Assembly: GCA_002391235.1 (NCBI GenBank) | Contig: DGRX01000003.1 | Coordinates: 8,804-72,803, forward strand | Length of the DNA: 64,000 bases | Direction: 5' to 3' | Source of the DNA: Treponema sp. UBA4377 | GTDB taxonomy: Bacteria > Spirochaetota > Spirochaetia > Treponematales > Treponemataceae | Notes under the pieces: generated by a model | What the model saw: the letters and a program-made list of their open reading frames with translations, nothing else | What the model was told of the DNA's origin: nothing | Database searches by the model: none | Made by a program: the position numbers and the translations under genes | Shown: one piece after another, positions 51,984 to 60,631 of the stretch | How the letters are laid out: the number at the start of each line of letters is the position of its first letter | Numbering within the stretch: position 1 is the first letter of the stretch

Positions 51984-52463
51984 ATGGTTATCGCTGTTTT
52001 TCCAGGCTCCTTTGATCCGCCGACATACGGCCACTTGAACGTGATCGAGCGCGCGTCCGCTCTTTTTGACACGATAGACGTTTTGGTTTCTGTCAATCCC
52101 GGAAAGTCTTCTCTGTTTTCCGCCCAAGAAAGGGTGGAGCTTTTAAAAGAAATGACCAAGAATTTCAATAACGTTCAAGTCCATTCCTGCGACACGCTTG
52201 TCGTCGAGTACGCAAAAAAAATCGGCGCCAAAGCCCTTTTGCGCGGAATAAGGAACACGCCCGACTTTTCATACGAGTTTGATTTGGCGCTTGTCAACCG
52301 CTCGCTTAACGACGGAGTGGAGACTGTTTTCATTCCGACTGACCCAAAGTATTTTTCGGTCCGCTCAAGCGCCATCAAGGAATTGGCGGGCTATGGCGGC
52401 GATCTTTCCAAGATGGTTCCGCCCAACGTGCGAGAGGCGTTAAAGCAGAAGTTTAAAAAATAA
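51984..52463 (+). CDS. coaD: Phosphopantetheine adenylyltransferase CoaD
   Basis: A 159-residue enzyme that joins ATP and 4'-phosphopantetheine to make dephospho-CoA, the fourth step of CoA synthesis. Motifs: nucleotide-binding FPGSFDPPTYGHLNVIERA, the substrate segment GAKALLRGIRNTPDFSYEFD, and FSVRSSAIKELAGYGGDLS in place of the usual S-S-x-x-(V/I)KE-x-A. Length and motifs are standard. No leader or Shine-Dalgarno site is expected, given the -10 box 6 nt upstream. Cotranscribed with ilvD, which starts 26 nt downstream. Confidence 0.96.
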   Translation: MVIAVFPGSFDPPTYGHLNVIERASALFDTIDVLVSVNPGKSSLFSAQERVELLKEMTKNFNNVQVHSCDTLVVEYAKKIGAKALLRGIRNTPDFSYEFDLALVNRSLNDGVETVFIPTDPKYFSVRSSAIKELAGYGGDLSKMVPPNVREALKQKFKK

Positions 52464-52489
52464 ACGCTAATAAATTGGAGGACTAAAAT

Positions 52490-54232
52490 ATGGCAACTGC
52501 AAAACAGACAAAGAAGGCCGCGGCGAGAGGCGCCGCCCCCAAAGGAAAGAAAAGCGACAGCGCCACAAAAGGCGCCGCCCGCGCTCCCCACAGAAGCCTT
52601 TTTTACGCGATGGGCTACACCGACGAAGAGCTTGACCGCCCGCTGGTCGGCGTTTGCTGCGCCAAAAACGAAATAATTCCCGGCCACTTTGAGCTGGACA
52701 AAATCGCCGAGGCCGTCAAGGCCGGAATCCGCATGGCCGGCGGCACCCCGATTGAGTTTCCGGCTATCGGCGTTTGCGACGGAATCGCGATGGGCCACGA
52801 AGGAATGAAGTACTCGCTTGTAACCCGCGAGCTTATCGCCGACAGCGTTGAGTGCGTCGCAAAAGCCCACCAGTTTGACGCGCTTGTAATGATTCCAAAC
52901 TGCGACAAAATCGTTCCCGGAATGTTGATCGCCGCCGCGCGCTTGGATTTGCCAACGGTCTTCTGTTCGGGCGGCCCGATGATGCCCGGCCATCTTCCAG
53001 GCCGCGACGCGACCAATCCATATTCTGGAAAGAACCTTTCGCTTTCCGACATGTTCGAGGCCGTAGGAGGACTTTCCGCCGGAAAAATCAACGCGGCGCA
53101 ATTGCGCGAGCTTGAGCAAGTGGCTTGCCCGGGCTGCGGCGCTTGCTCCGGCATGTTCACCGCCAACAGCATGAACTGCTTGACCGAAGTTTTGGGCTTG
53201 GGCCTTCCCGGAAACGGAACGATTCCCGCCGTGCAGGGCCGCCGCTTGGCGCTTGCAAAACATGCCGGAATGCAGGTTATGGAATTGTATAGAAGGGGAA
53301 TCACCGCGCGCGCGATGATGACTAAGGATTCCTTTAGGAACGCCTTGACGGCCGACATGGCCTTGGGCTGCTCGTCAAACACAATCCTGCACGTTCCCGC
53401 CATCGCCCATGAGGCCGGAGTTCCGCTTGACCTTCACATGATTAACGAAATCAGCGAGAGGACGCCCAACCTTTGCCACTTGGCTCCGGCCGGCCACACC
53501 TTTATGTGCGAGCTTGACGACGCGGGCGGAGTTCAGGCGGTTTTGGCGGAACTTGCCAAAAAGAATTTAATCAAGACAAGCCTCATCACCGCGACTGGAA
53601 AGACGATCGCGCAAAACATCAAGGGCGTAAAAAACCGCAACCCGGAAATTTTGCGCCCGATAGAAAACCCGTATTCCGACAACGGAGGAATCGCCATCCT
53701 ATTCGGAAACCTGGCCCCGCGCGGAACTGTCGTAAAGAGAAGCGCCTGCGCCAAGGAATTGATGAAGCACACTGGCCCCGCGCGCGTATTTAACGACGAA
53801 AGCGACGCGATGAAGGCCGTCCAGTCCCGCAAAATAAAGCCCGGCGACGTAGTCGTTATCCGCTACGAAGGACCAAAAGGAGGACCGGGCATGCGCGAAA
53901 TGCTCGCGGTGACCGCCGCGCTCGCAGGCCAAGGCTTGGACAAGCAGGTCGCGCTCATCACCGACGGCCGCTTCTCGGGAGCCACCCGCGGAGCCTCTCT
54001 TGGCCACTGTTCACCCGAGGCTGCGGAAGGCGGCCCCATCGCGCTTGTAAAGGAAGGCGACATGATTACGCTTGACATCAACAACTACAAGATTCACCTT
54101 GAAGTCAGCGACGCGGAATTGGAAAAGCGCCGCAAGTCCTGGAAAGCCCCCGAGCCCAAAGTCAAGACCGGCTATCTCGCTCGCTACGCCAAATTGGTCA
54201 GCAGCGCCGACAAAGGCGCGATTCTTGAGTAG
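52490..54232 (+). CDS. ilvD: Dihydroxy-acid dehydratase IlvD
   Basis: A 580-residue Fe-S enzyme that dehydrates 2,3-dihydroxy-3-methyl acids to 2-oxo acids in valine, leucine and isoleucine synthesis. Key motifs: IPNCDKIVPGM (cluster Cys), VACPGCGACSGMFTANSMNC and the late ALITDGRFSGATRGASLGH. The N-terminus carries a Lys/Ala-rich extension of about 25 residues (MATAKQTKKAAARGAAPKGK) before the family's normal RAPHRSLFYAMGYTDEEL start; TGGAGG 8 nt before the ATG supports this longer form. Separated from ilvB by a terminator and a new promoter. Confidence 0.96.
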   Translation: MATAKQTKKAAARGAAPKGKKSDSATKGAARAPHRSLFYAMGYTDEELDRPLVGVCCAKNEIIPGHFELDKIAEAVKAGIRMAGGTPIEFPAIGVCDGIAMGHEGMKYSLVTRELIADSVECVAKAHQFDALVMIPNCDKIVPGMLIAAARLDLPTVFCSGGPMMPGHLPGRDATNPYSGKNLSLSDMFEAVGGLSAGKINAAQLRELEQVACPGCGACSGMFTANSMNCLTEVLGLGLPGNGTIPAVQGRRLALAKHAGMQVMELYRRGITARAMMTKDSFRNALTADMALGCSSNTILHVPAIAHEAGVPLDLHMINEISERTPNLCHLAPAGHTFMCELDDAGGVQAVLAELAKKNLIKTSLITATGKTIAQNIKGVKNRNPEILRPIENPYSDNGGIAILFGNLAPRGTVVKRSACAKELMKHTGPARVFNDESDAMKAVQSRKIKPGDVVVIRYEGPKGGPGMREMLAVTAALAGQGLDKQVALITDGRFSGATRGASLGHCSPEAAEGGPIALVKEGDMITLDINNYKIHLEVSDAELEKRRKSWKAPEPKVKTGYLARYAKLVSSADKGAILE

Positions 54233-54272
54233 CGCTTTTTGTAGCAATCCAATTATGTAAGGCAAGCCAAAG

Positions 54273-54372
54273 AAAACACGCGGAAGCGGAGTTCCGACGC
54301 GAAAAAAAATCTGCACAAGCGAAGCGCGGAAGCCTTTTTTCGCGTTGGGTTTCCGCTGGGAGCGTGTTTTTT
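54273..54372 (+). terminator. Long imperfect hairpin terminator after ilvD
   Basis: AAAACACGC and AGCGGA on the left pair with TCCGCT and GCGTGTTTT on the right, and inner ACGCGAAAAAA pairs with TTTTTTCGCGT, giving a nearly 100-nt interrupted stem ending in T-rich sequence (54367-54377). Confidence 0.65.
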
Positions 54373-54381
54373 ATTTTGGTA

Positions 54382-54410
54382 TTGAATTTTTTATATTGTT
54401 ATAGTATAAT
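54382..54410 (+). promoter_or_regulatory. ilvB promoter
   Basis: TTGAAT (54382-54387), 17-nt spacer, TATAAT (54405-54410). Predicted start near 54417 gives a leader of about 23 nt. Confidence 0.72.
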
Positions 54411-54439
54411 TTTATAATTACTGGAAAAAGGGTGTGGAA

Positions 54440-56179
54440 ATGAAAATCTCAGGTTCTCAAGTAGTAATCGAATGCCTTGTCGAGCAAGGCGTTGACACAA
54501 TATTCGGATATCCGGGCGGCGCGATTCTTAACATTTACGACGAGTTGTACAAAAACTCCAAGCGCATCCGCCACATTCTTACGGCCCACGAGCAGGGCGC
54601 CGCGCACGCGGCCGACGGCTACGCGCGTTCCACCGGAAAAGTGGGCGTTTGCATGGCCACTAGCGGACCGGGCGCTACGAACCTTGTCACCGGAATCGCC
54701 ACGGCCTACATGGACTCAAGCCCGATCGTCGCCATCACTTGCAACGTCGCGACAAGCCTTTTGGGAAAAGACTCCTTCCAGGAAATCGACATTTGCGGCG
54801 TGACGATGCCGATAACAAAGCACAACTTCATGGTCAAAAAAATCGAGGACTTGGCCGACACGATCCGCGCCGCCTTCCTTATCGCAAAGAGCGGCCGCCC
54901 GGGCCCGGTCTTGATTGACATTCCCAAGGAAGTGACCGACCCAAAAAATTTGATAGACTTCAAGCCGCTTAAAAAATTGGACGACTCCAAAAAGCTTTTG
55001 GAAAAATTCGCGCCCAACCTTAAGCGCGTCTTTAGCGTGGCAAAGCCCTCCGATTCTGAAATCAAGGCGGCCGCGAAACTCATAAACTCAAGCAAGCAGC
55101 CTGTCATTTACGCGGGCGGCGGCGTTATGATTTCAAACGCCACAAAAGAGCTTTTTGACTTTGCCGCAAAGGCAAACATTCCGGTTTCGGAAAGCCTTAT
55201 GGCCCGCGCGGCCTTTCCGTCAAGCAATCCGCTTTGCACATGGATGGTCGGAATGCACGGAACAAAGGCCAGCAATATGGCCGTCACCGAATGCGACCTT
55301 TTGATAACTTTGGGCGCGCGATTCAGCGACCGCGTTCTTTCGGACGCGTCAAAGTTCGCCAAGGGCGCGAAGATTTTGCACATTGACATCGACCCGGCCG
55401 AAATCGGAAAGAACGTAAACGCGGACTTGCACTTGGTCGGAGACCTTAAGGCCGTTCTTTCGCGCCTGCTTCCGCTTGTGGAGGAAAAGCCGCGAAAGGA
55501 TTGGCTCAAGAAAATCGCCGCGTGGAAAAAAGAAGTTCCGCCGACATACTCAAAGGAGCCAAAGGACTCAATCAATCCAAAATTCATTTGCGAGGAAATC
55601 CACCGCGTGGCCGGAGACTCGGCCTTTATCACGACCGAAGTAGGCGAGCACCAAATGTGGACCGCGCAGTTCTATCCCTTCGCCAAGCCCAGGACTTTCA
55701 TCACTTCAGGCGGCTTGGGAACGATGGGCTTTGGAACGGGAGCGGCGATTGGAACGCAGTTCGCAAACCCAAAAGGCCGCGTCGTGGCGATTGCCGGCGA
55801 CGGCTCCTTTAGAATGAACTGCAACGAGCTTGCGACAATCCAGCACTACAATCTTCCGATTGTAATCGTAGTCATAAACAACGGCACGCTCGGAAACGTG
55901 CGCCTTTGGCAAAAGCTTTTTTACGGAAAGCGATATTCTGCCACGACGCTTGACTTTGGCCCTGACTGGTCAAAGCTTGCCGCCGCCTACGGAATCAACG
56001 CCTACAAGGCCAAAAACGCCAAGGAATTCGCCGACGTTTTCGCCAAGGCCTTCAAGTCCAAAAAGCCCTGCGTCATCGACGCCAAGGTTGACATCGACGA
56101 GCTTGTGCTTCCGATGGTTCCGGGCGGAAAGGCAATATACGACCAAATAATGCAAATCAACGAAGCGGCGTTTAAATAA
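54440..56179 (+). CDS. ilvB: Acetolactate synthase large subunit IlvB
   Basis: A 579-residue thiamin-diphosphate enzyme that makes 2-acetolactate or acetohydroxybutyrate, the first common step of branched-chain amino acid synthesis. Motifs: FGYPGGAILNIYDEL, AHEQGAAHAADGYAR with the catalytic Glu, ATSGPGATNLVTGIA, and the ThDP signature GDGSFRMNCNELATIQ...VINNGTLG. ATG 54440 gives the standard start MKISGSQVVIECLVEQG; GTG 54434 is less likely. No regulatory subunit gene (ilvN) or ilvC is adjacent. The stop TAA shares its last A with the ATG of the GGDEF gene (TAATG), so the two are coupled. Confidence 0.95.
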   Translation: MKISGSQVVIECLVEQGVDTIFGYPGGAILNIYDELYKNSKRIRHILTAHEQGAAHAADGYARSTGKVGVCMATSGPGATNLVTGIATAYMDSSPIVAITCNVATSLLGKDSFQEIDICGVTMPITKHNFMVKKIEDLADTIRAAFLIAKSGRPGPVLIDIPKEVTDPKNLIDFKPLKKLDDSKKLLEKFAPNLKRVFSVAKPSDSEIKAAAKLINSSKQPVIYAGGGVMISNATKELFDFAAKANIPVSESLMARAAFPSSNPLCTWMVGMHGTKASNMAVTECDLLITLGARFSDRVLSDASKFAKGAKILHIDIDPAEIGKNVNADLHLVGDLKAVLSRLLPLVEEKPRKDWLKKIAAWKKEVPPTYSKEPKDSINPKFICEEIHRVAGDSAFITTEVGEHQMWTAQFYPFAKPRTFITSGGLGTMGFGTGAAIGTQFANPKGRVVAIAGDGSFRMNCNELATIQHYNLPIVIVVINNGTLGNVRLWQKLFYGKRYSATTLDFGPDWSKLAAAYGINAYKAKNAKEFADVFAKAFKSKKPCVIDAKVDIDELVLPMVPGGKAIYDQIMQINEAAFK

Positions 56180-58140
56180 TGGCAAGAAAGAGAGTGGGAG
56201 TCCTGATCAATACGATTTACTCTGAATACGCGGTTTCCTTTATGAAAGGAATTGACCGCTATTCCCAGGAAAACGACTGCTCGTATTATTTGTTTCCATT
56301 GGAGCGCGGAAAAAATTCAGGCATTTACGACTATCATTGCGAAACATTGATGTCCTTCATTAACAAGAACAATTTGGACGGAATTGTTTTCGCTTCGGCA
56401 ACCTTGTCCAACAATTCCAAGACAGACTTGCCGCGTTTGGTTGAGACGATAAAAATGCTTCCTCCGATTCCAAAAGTCTCCGTAGGCCTGGAAATCGAAG
56501 GCATTCCTACTGTCAAGATTGATTCCAACGCCGCCATGAAAGAGTTGGTGTCGCATTTGGTTGAGAAGCATAATTGCAAAAACTTTGTTATTATGCGATG
56601 CGACTCCGGGAACTTTGAAAGCTTGGAGCGCGAGAATTGCGTTCTTGAGACTTTGAATGGCTACGGAATTACAGTCAATCCAAAATGGATTCTTAGCGGA
56701 AACTTTTCGTTTGACAACGCCTACGCGTCGATGAAAAATTTTTTGCGCTCGAACCCTGACATTCCTTTTGACGCAGTGATTTGCCTTAACGACTCTATGG
56801 CGATGGGCGTTATGAATTGCTTGGAAGACCATAACATAAAAATTCCAAACCAAGTTAAAATCACCGGCTTTGACAATGTTTTTGAAACGTCCACCGGCGA
56901 GTTGAACATAACGACAATTGACCAAAGAATAGATGGCTTTGCCTACGCCTCAATGAAGGCCGTAAGCGCGATTATCGACGGAGAGAGAGTCGACTCCTTG
57001 CAGTTGACCGACGCGTCTTTCGTCGTGCGGCATTCTTGCGGCTGCAATTCAGAGCCGATTAGCCAAGAGTGCGTCTACGACCTTGCCGTAAAAAGGCGCT
57101 ATGACATTTTCCGTTTGGGCGGAAACCAGCTTTACATGCTCCATTATTTCTTGATGGAGACGCAGACTCCCGTTCCGCTTGAGAATTTGTACAGCCGCTT
57201 GCATTACAGCCTTTGCCTTTTTGACGTTCAGGGAATGGTTTTGGTTCTTTACAACCATTCGGTTTATTATGAAAAGGGAACGGAATTCAAGCGCCCTGAC
57301 GTGGCGAAAGTCGCGATGTCTTTCTTTAACGAAAAGTCGTTTGAAAGGCCGGACATAACGATTAATCCCAACGCTAGAATTCTTCCGCCGGAAATTACGG
57401 AAAAAATGGATGGCGGCTACACATTGTTCCCGATTTACGCGGAATGCTTCCAGTACGGATATATGTTCCTGCGCTTGGGCCGCTATGAAAGAATTTTTTA
57501 CCAGACCGTGATCGAGTTGATTTCCAAGGAGATCGTTACTTCAATAAAAATCACTGGCGAGCAAACCGAAAAAAATTCACTTAAAAACCAAAACGTCACG
57601 CTTGAGCAGTATTCGGAAAAAATGCACAGGCTTTCGTTCACCGACGAAATGACGGGCCTCTTGAACCGCCGCGGCTTTTACGAGTACGCCCGCCGCCAAA
57701 TCGCCGCCTCGCTTGAGGCTGGCCGGACAGGCCTTGTGATTTATTGCGACATGGACGGCCTGAAGAAAATAAACGACACTTACGGCCATGATTTTGGCGA
57801 CCGCGCGATAAAGTACGAAGCGCAAATTCTTAAGAGCGTCTTTAGGTCTACCGATATTTCCGCCCGTCTTGGCGGCGACGAGTTTGCCGTTCTGGCCTGC
57901 GACATGAAAATTAAGGATTTTCCAAGAATCAAGCGCGCGATGGCCCAGGAATGCGAAAAAATCAACGCAGGAAGCTTGGAGCCCTTTACGCTTTCGGTAA
58001 GCGTCGGCTGCTCCGAATTTTCCGCCGCCAAAAAGGACATTGATGAATTGCTGAATAACGCCGACAGCTCTCAGTATGAAGACAAGCGGGCAAAGAAGGA
58101 AGCGGAAAAGAAAAAGAAAAAGCCTTGGTGGCAAAGATAA
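56179..58140 (+). CDS. Periplasmic-binding-protein-like/GGDEF diguanylate cyclase fusion
   Basis: A 653-residue protein with no signal peptide or transmembrane helix. Residues 1-285 resemble a LacI/GalR-type sugar-binding domain (VGVLINTIYSEYAVSFMKGI, LDGIVFASATLS, DAVICLNDSMAMGVMNCLED, ITGFDNVFETS), but without the DNA-binding head. A central region (about 290-480) is unassigned. The C-terminal GGDEF domain has an intact catalytic motif LGGDEFAVLA near residue 566 and an I-site RSTD five residues before it, so it should make c-di-GMP and be product-inhibited. Likely a cytoplasmic metabolite-sensing cyclase. Coupled to ilvB through TAATG. Confidence 0.9.
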   Translation: MARKRVGVLINTIYSEYAVSFMKGIDRYSQENDCSYYLFPLERGKNSGIYDYHCETLMSFINKNNLDGIVFASATLSNNSKTDLPRLVETIKMLPPIPKVSVGLEIEGIPTVKIDSNAAMKELVSHLVEKHNCKNFVIMRCDSGNFESLERENCVLETLNGYGITVNPKWILSGNFSFDNAYASMKNFLRSNPDIPFDAVICLNDSMAMGVMNCLEDHNIKIPNQVKITGFDNVFETSTGELNITTIDQRIDGFAYASMKAVSAIIDGERVDSLQLTDASFVVRHSCGCNSEPISQECVYDLAVKRRYDIFRLGGNQLYMLHYFLMETQTPVPLENLYSRLHYSLCLFDVQGMVLVLYNHSVYYEKGTEFKRPDVAKVAMSFFNEKSFERPDITINPNARILPPEITEKMDGGYTLFPIYAECFQYGYMFLRLGRYERIFYQTVIELISKEIVTSIKITGEQTEKNSLKNQNVTLEQYSEKMHRLSFTDEMTGLLNRRGFYEYARRQIAASLEAGRTGLVIYCDMDGLKKINDTYGHDFGDRAIKYEAQILKSVFRSTDISARLGGDEFAVLACDMKIKDFPRIKRAMAQECEKINAGSLEPFTLSVSVGCSEFSAAKKDIDELLNNADSSQYEDKRAKKEAEKKKKKPWWQR

Positions 58141-58152
58141 GGGGGAACTTTT

Positions 58153-59700
58153 ATGAAATTTTTGGTTCTTTTGTTTTCCGACCAAAACGAATTTCAAGGC
58201 CAAAAGCTTTTTCCCTCCGCTGGCGGACAATTAAAGTCAGCCTTTGACCGCTCCAAGGAATGGGCGGCGGCGCTTGACGTTGACGGCTTGCAAAAGGAAG
58301 TCGCGGTCATTGAAGGAAAGGGGTGGACTAGCGGCCAATTGCTTGAAAACATTGTCCAAGCCGCAAAAAAGGCCGCCGCGGACTTTGTCGTCTTTGCCCA
58401 CAGCTCTTTTGCCTTCCTTGACTTGCCGCTTGCAAAAAAACTTATTCAAGACCACATCGACTTTAAAGCCGAATACACTTTCGCCGACGGATATCCTTCT
58501 GGCTTCGCCCCAGAAATAATCGACGCGGGCGCGGCGGCCATCATGCTTGAGCTTTGCAAGGGCCCGCTGGCCGCCCAAGCTCAAAAGCCTGTCACAAAAG
58601 AAAGCGTCTTTGACATAATAAAGGGCGACGTCAATTCCTTTGAAATCGAAACGGAAATCGCAAGCGAAGACTACAGGCTTTTGCGCTTGGATTTTGTCTG
58701 CGACCAAAAAATCAAGGCGCTGTCCGCCCAGCGCTTGGCCCAAAAGTTGGCGGAAGACGGAAAGCTTTCGCTTTTGGAATTGGACAAGAATAAAGTCGGC
58801 GAAGAAAACGTTTTGGCGATTTGCCAAGCGGCCAAGGAAGACTTGCAAGTTTTAAAGACAGTTCCAGCCTTTTACAACGTTCAAATAGAAGGCCGCGTTT
58901 TTGCCAAGGAGGCTTTCTCTCCGTATCAGGAAAAGGAAGGCCGGATGCCTTATGAAAAGTTTGAGACGCTGGTAAAAAAGATAAAGGGATTTTCTGACAA
59001 GGCGGTTGTTTCGCTTTCGCTTTTTGGAGAGGCGGCCTTGCATCCCGATTTTGACAAGTTTGTCCTTTGCGTTTTGGACGCGGGCCTTGAAGCCTTTGTG
59101 GAAATTGACGGCGGTTATTTGCCCGGCTTTTTGCAGAGCGAACAGTACTCAAGGCTAAAAAGCGCCGCGTCCGGCGATAGGAAAGGAAAAATTTATTTTG
59201 TCGCGCTTTTGGACGCCGCCACGCAAAAAACTTTTGAGGTCTTCCATCAAGGCCAGCTTCAAATGGCCGCCGACGCGATAAAGGTTTTGGCCTCGGATTT
59301 TTCTGAGGTTTATCCGCAGTTTGTCCGCGTCAACCAAAACGAAGAGGAGCTTGAGGCCTTTTACAGGTTCTGGTCGGACAAGGCCTCTCCGTCTGGCGGA
59401 AAAATCATCGTCCAAAAGTACGACCATTTTTGCGGCCGCTTGGCTGACAAAAAGCCGGCCGACTTGGCTCCTTTGGTAAGAGAGCCATGCTGGCATTTAA
59501 GGCGCGACATGGACATTCTGCTTGACGGTTCCGTTCCTCTTTGCAGAGACCTTTTTGACATGGAAATTCTGGGCAACGCGCTTGACGAAGATTTGTCGGA
59601 AATTTGGAAAAAGAAAAATTCGATTTTGGCGGAGCACATAGATAAAGAGTATAAGGGCCCTTGCGGAAATTGCGATGAATACTACACCTTCAATTTTTAA
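58153..59700 (+). CDS. Spiro-SPASM protein (radical-SAM-like without the CxxxCxxC motif)
   Basis: A 515-residue cytoplasmic protein. Residues about 1-230 resemble a nucleotidyl- or glycosyltransferase-like fold (LPLAKKLIQDHIDFKAEYTFAD). Residues about 240-430 look like a radical SAM barrel, but the segment that normally holds CxxxCxxC reads FYNVQIEGRVFAKEAFSPYQ with no Cys. The C-terminal SPASM-type part keeps Cys residues in PCWHLRRDMDILLDGSVPLCRD and GPCGNCDEYYTFNF. This matches the spirochete-specific spiro-SPASM family, whose reaction is unknown. AGGGGG precedes the ATG. Overlap of 26 nt with the next gene ties it to the glycan cluster. Confidence 0.8.
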   Translation: MKFLVLLFSDQNEFQGQKLFPSAGGQLKSAFDRSKEWAAALDVDGLQKEVAVIEGKGWTSGQLLENIVQAAKKAAADFVVFAHSSFAFLDLPLAKKLIQDHIDFKAEYTFADGYPSGFAPEIIDAGAAAIMLELCKGPLAAQAQKPVTKESVFDIIKGDVNSFEIETEIASEDYRLLRLDFVCDQKIKALSAQRLAQKLAEDGKLSLLELDKNKVGEENVLAICQAAKEDLQVLKTVPAFYNVQIEGRVFAKEAFSPYQEKEGRMPYEKFETLVKKIKGFSDKAVVSLSLFGEAALHPDFDKFVLCVLDAGLEAFVEIDGGYLPGFLQSEQYSRLKSAASGDRKGKIYFVALLDAATQKTFEVFHQGQLQMAADAIKVLASDFSEVYPQFVRVNQNEEELEAFYRFWSDKASPSGGKIIVQKYDHFCGRLADKKPADLAPLVREPCWHLRRDMDILLDGSVPLCRDLFDMEILGNALDEDLSEIWKKKNSILAEHIDKEYKGPCGNCDEYYTFNF

Positions 59701-60631
59701 CGAAAAGCAGCTCAACTGTGTCATTCTCGGAGGCCGCCATCCCGACCAAGAGCCGCTTTTGAAAGTTGCCGCGATATTGCTCAACAGCGGAAACAGGCAC
59801 AAGCGCGAGCAAATCCTTCAAAGCCTGACAGCCTGCCGCTTTGAAAAAATCATCTCAATCGAAAACGATTCAAAGAATTACAACCTTGAGGATTTTGCCC
59901 AAGCCTTTCCTCATGTGAAATTTATAATTCCGCTTGACCACGCCAATGACGGCGATCTTGTTAACCTTGCGGTTTCGGAAGCCGCGTCGGAGCATTTTGT
60001 TGTATTGCGCGACACGATGAACATAACTCCGTCGATATTGACAGCGACGCTTTCGGAAAAACTTTCAAGCCAAGATGTTTTTTGCATAACGCCTAGAGTT
60101 TTTTCAAGGACTGGGCAGGCGATTCCCGTTTTGTTCGCCCCCAGCGCAAAAAGGGCAAAGCTAAAAATCGACTCGTCCGCAAAAGTCCTTGACGGGCTTC
60201 CGACTCTTTATCCATTCAATTTGATCGGCTATTACGACACAAGGCGCTTTATGGCTTTGGGCGGCTTTGACGGAAAAATCAAAAATCCATATTGGCAAAA
60301 CTTGGATTTGGCCTTTAGGGCATGGCTTTGGGGCGAGAGAATCCAGTTGTCCACGACTTTTACAGTTGCTTTTGCAGACGAAATAGCCGCCTTTGACTCG
60401 ACGCCTGATTTGTCGCAGCTTAGGTTTTTCCTAAAAAACATGGCTCCGGTTTTTAAAAAGGAAAGGGCGGAAATCCCTTTCGCAAAGTTTTGGGGCTACG
60501 CATGGCATTCCTCGTGCGGTTTTTTTGAGTCGCTTAGGCAATTCAAGGCCGCCCGTTCTTGGGTGCGGGAAAACCGTTGCCGCTTTAAGATGGACGCCTA
60601 TAAATTGATTTCCGAATGGGGCCGCGAATAA
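59675..60631 (+). CDS. GT2-like glycosyltransferase-family protein
   Basis: A 318-residue cytoplasmic protein. The middle resembles the nucleotide-sugar fold of family 2 transferases (IISIENDSKNYNLEDFAQ, FVVLRDTMNITPS, PFNLIGYYDTRRFMALGGFDGKIKNPYWQNLDLAFRAWLWGERI), the last segment matching the conserved FDE.....D.D.... acceptor-side region. A clear DXD motif is not visible where expected, so activity is uncertain. It starts 26 nt inside the spiro-SPASM gene and ends directly before the next ATG, so it is cotranslated. Substrate unknown. Confidence 0.7.
   Translation: MNTTPSIFNEKQLNCVILGGRHPDQEPLLKVAAILLNSGNRHKREQILQSLTACRFEKIISIENDSKNYNLEDFAQAFPHVKFIIPLDHANDGDLVNLAVSEAASEHFVVLRDTMNITPSILTATLSEKLSSQDVFCITPRVFSRTGQAIPVLFAPSAKRAKLKIDSSAKVLDGLPTLYPFNLIGYYDTRRFMALGGFDGKIKNPYWQNLDLAFRAWLWGERIQLSTTFTVAFADEIAAFDSTPDLSQLRFFLKNMAPVFKKERAEIPFAKFWGYAWHSSCGFFESLRQFKAARSWVRENRCRFKMDAYKLISEWGRE

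Noticed and set aside
52391..53403. Two overlapping minus-strand open frames (290 and 262 codons) opposite ilvD
   Set aside because: Both lie antisense to the highly conserved IlvD Fe-S region; no ribosome sites or motifs.
54273..54372. T-box or attenuator leader for ilvB
   Set aside because: The hairpin lies upstream of the predicted ilvB promoter (54382-54410), so it would not be part of the ilvB transcript; it fits a terminator for ilvD.
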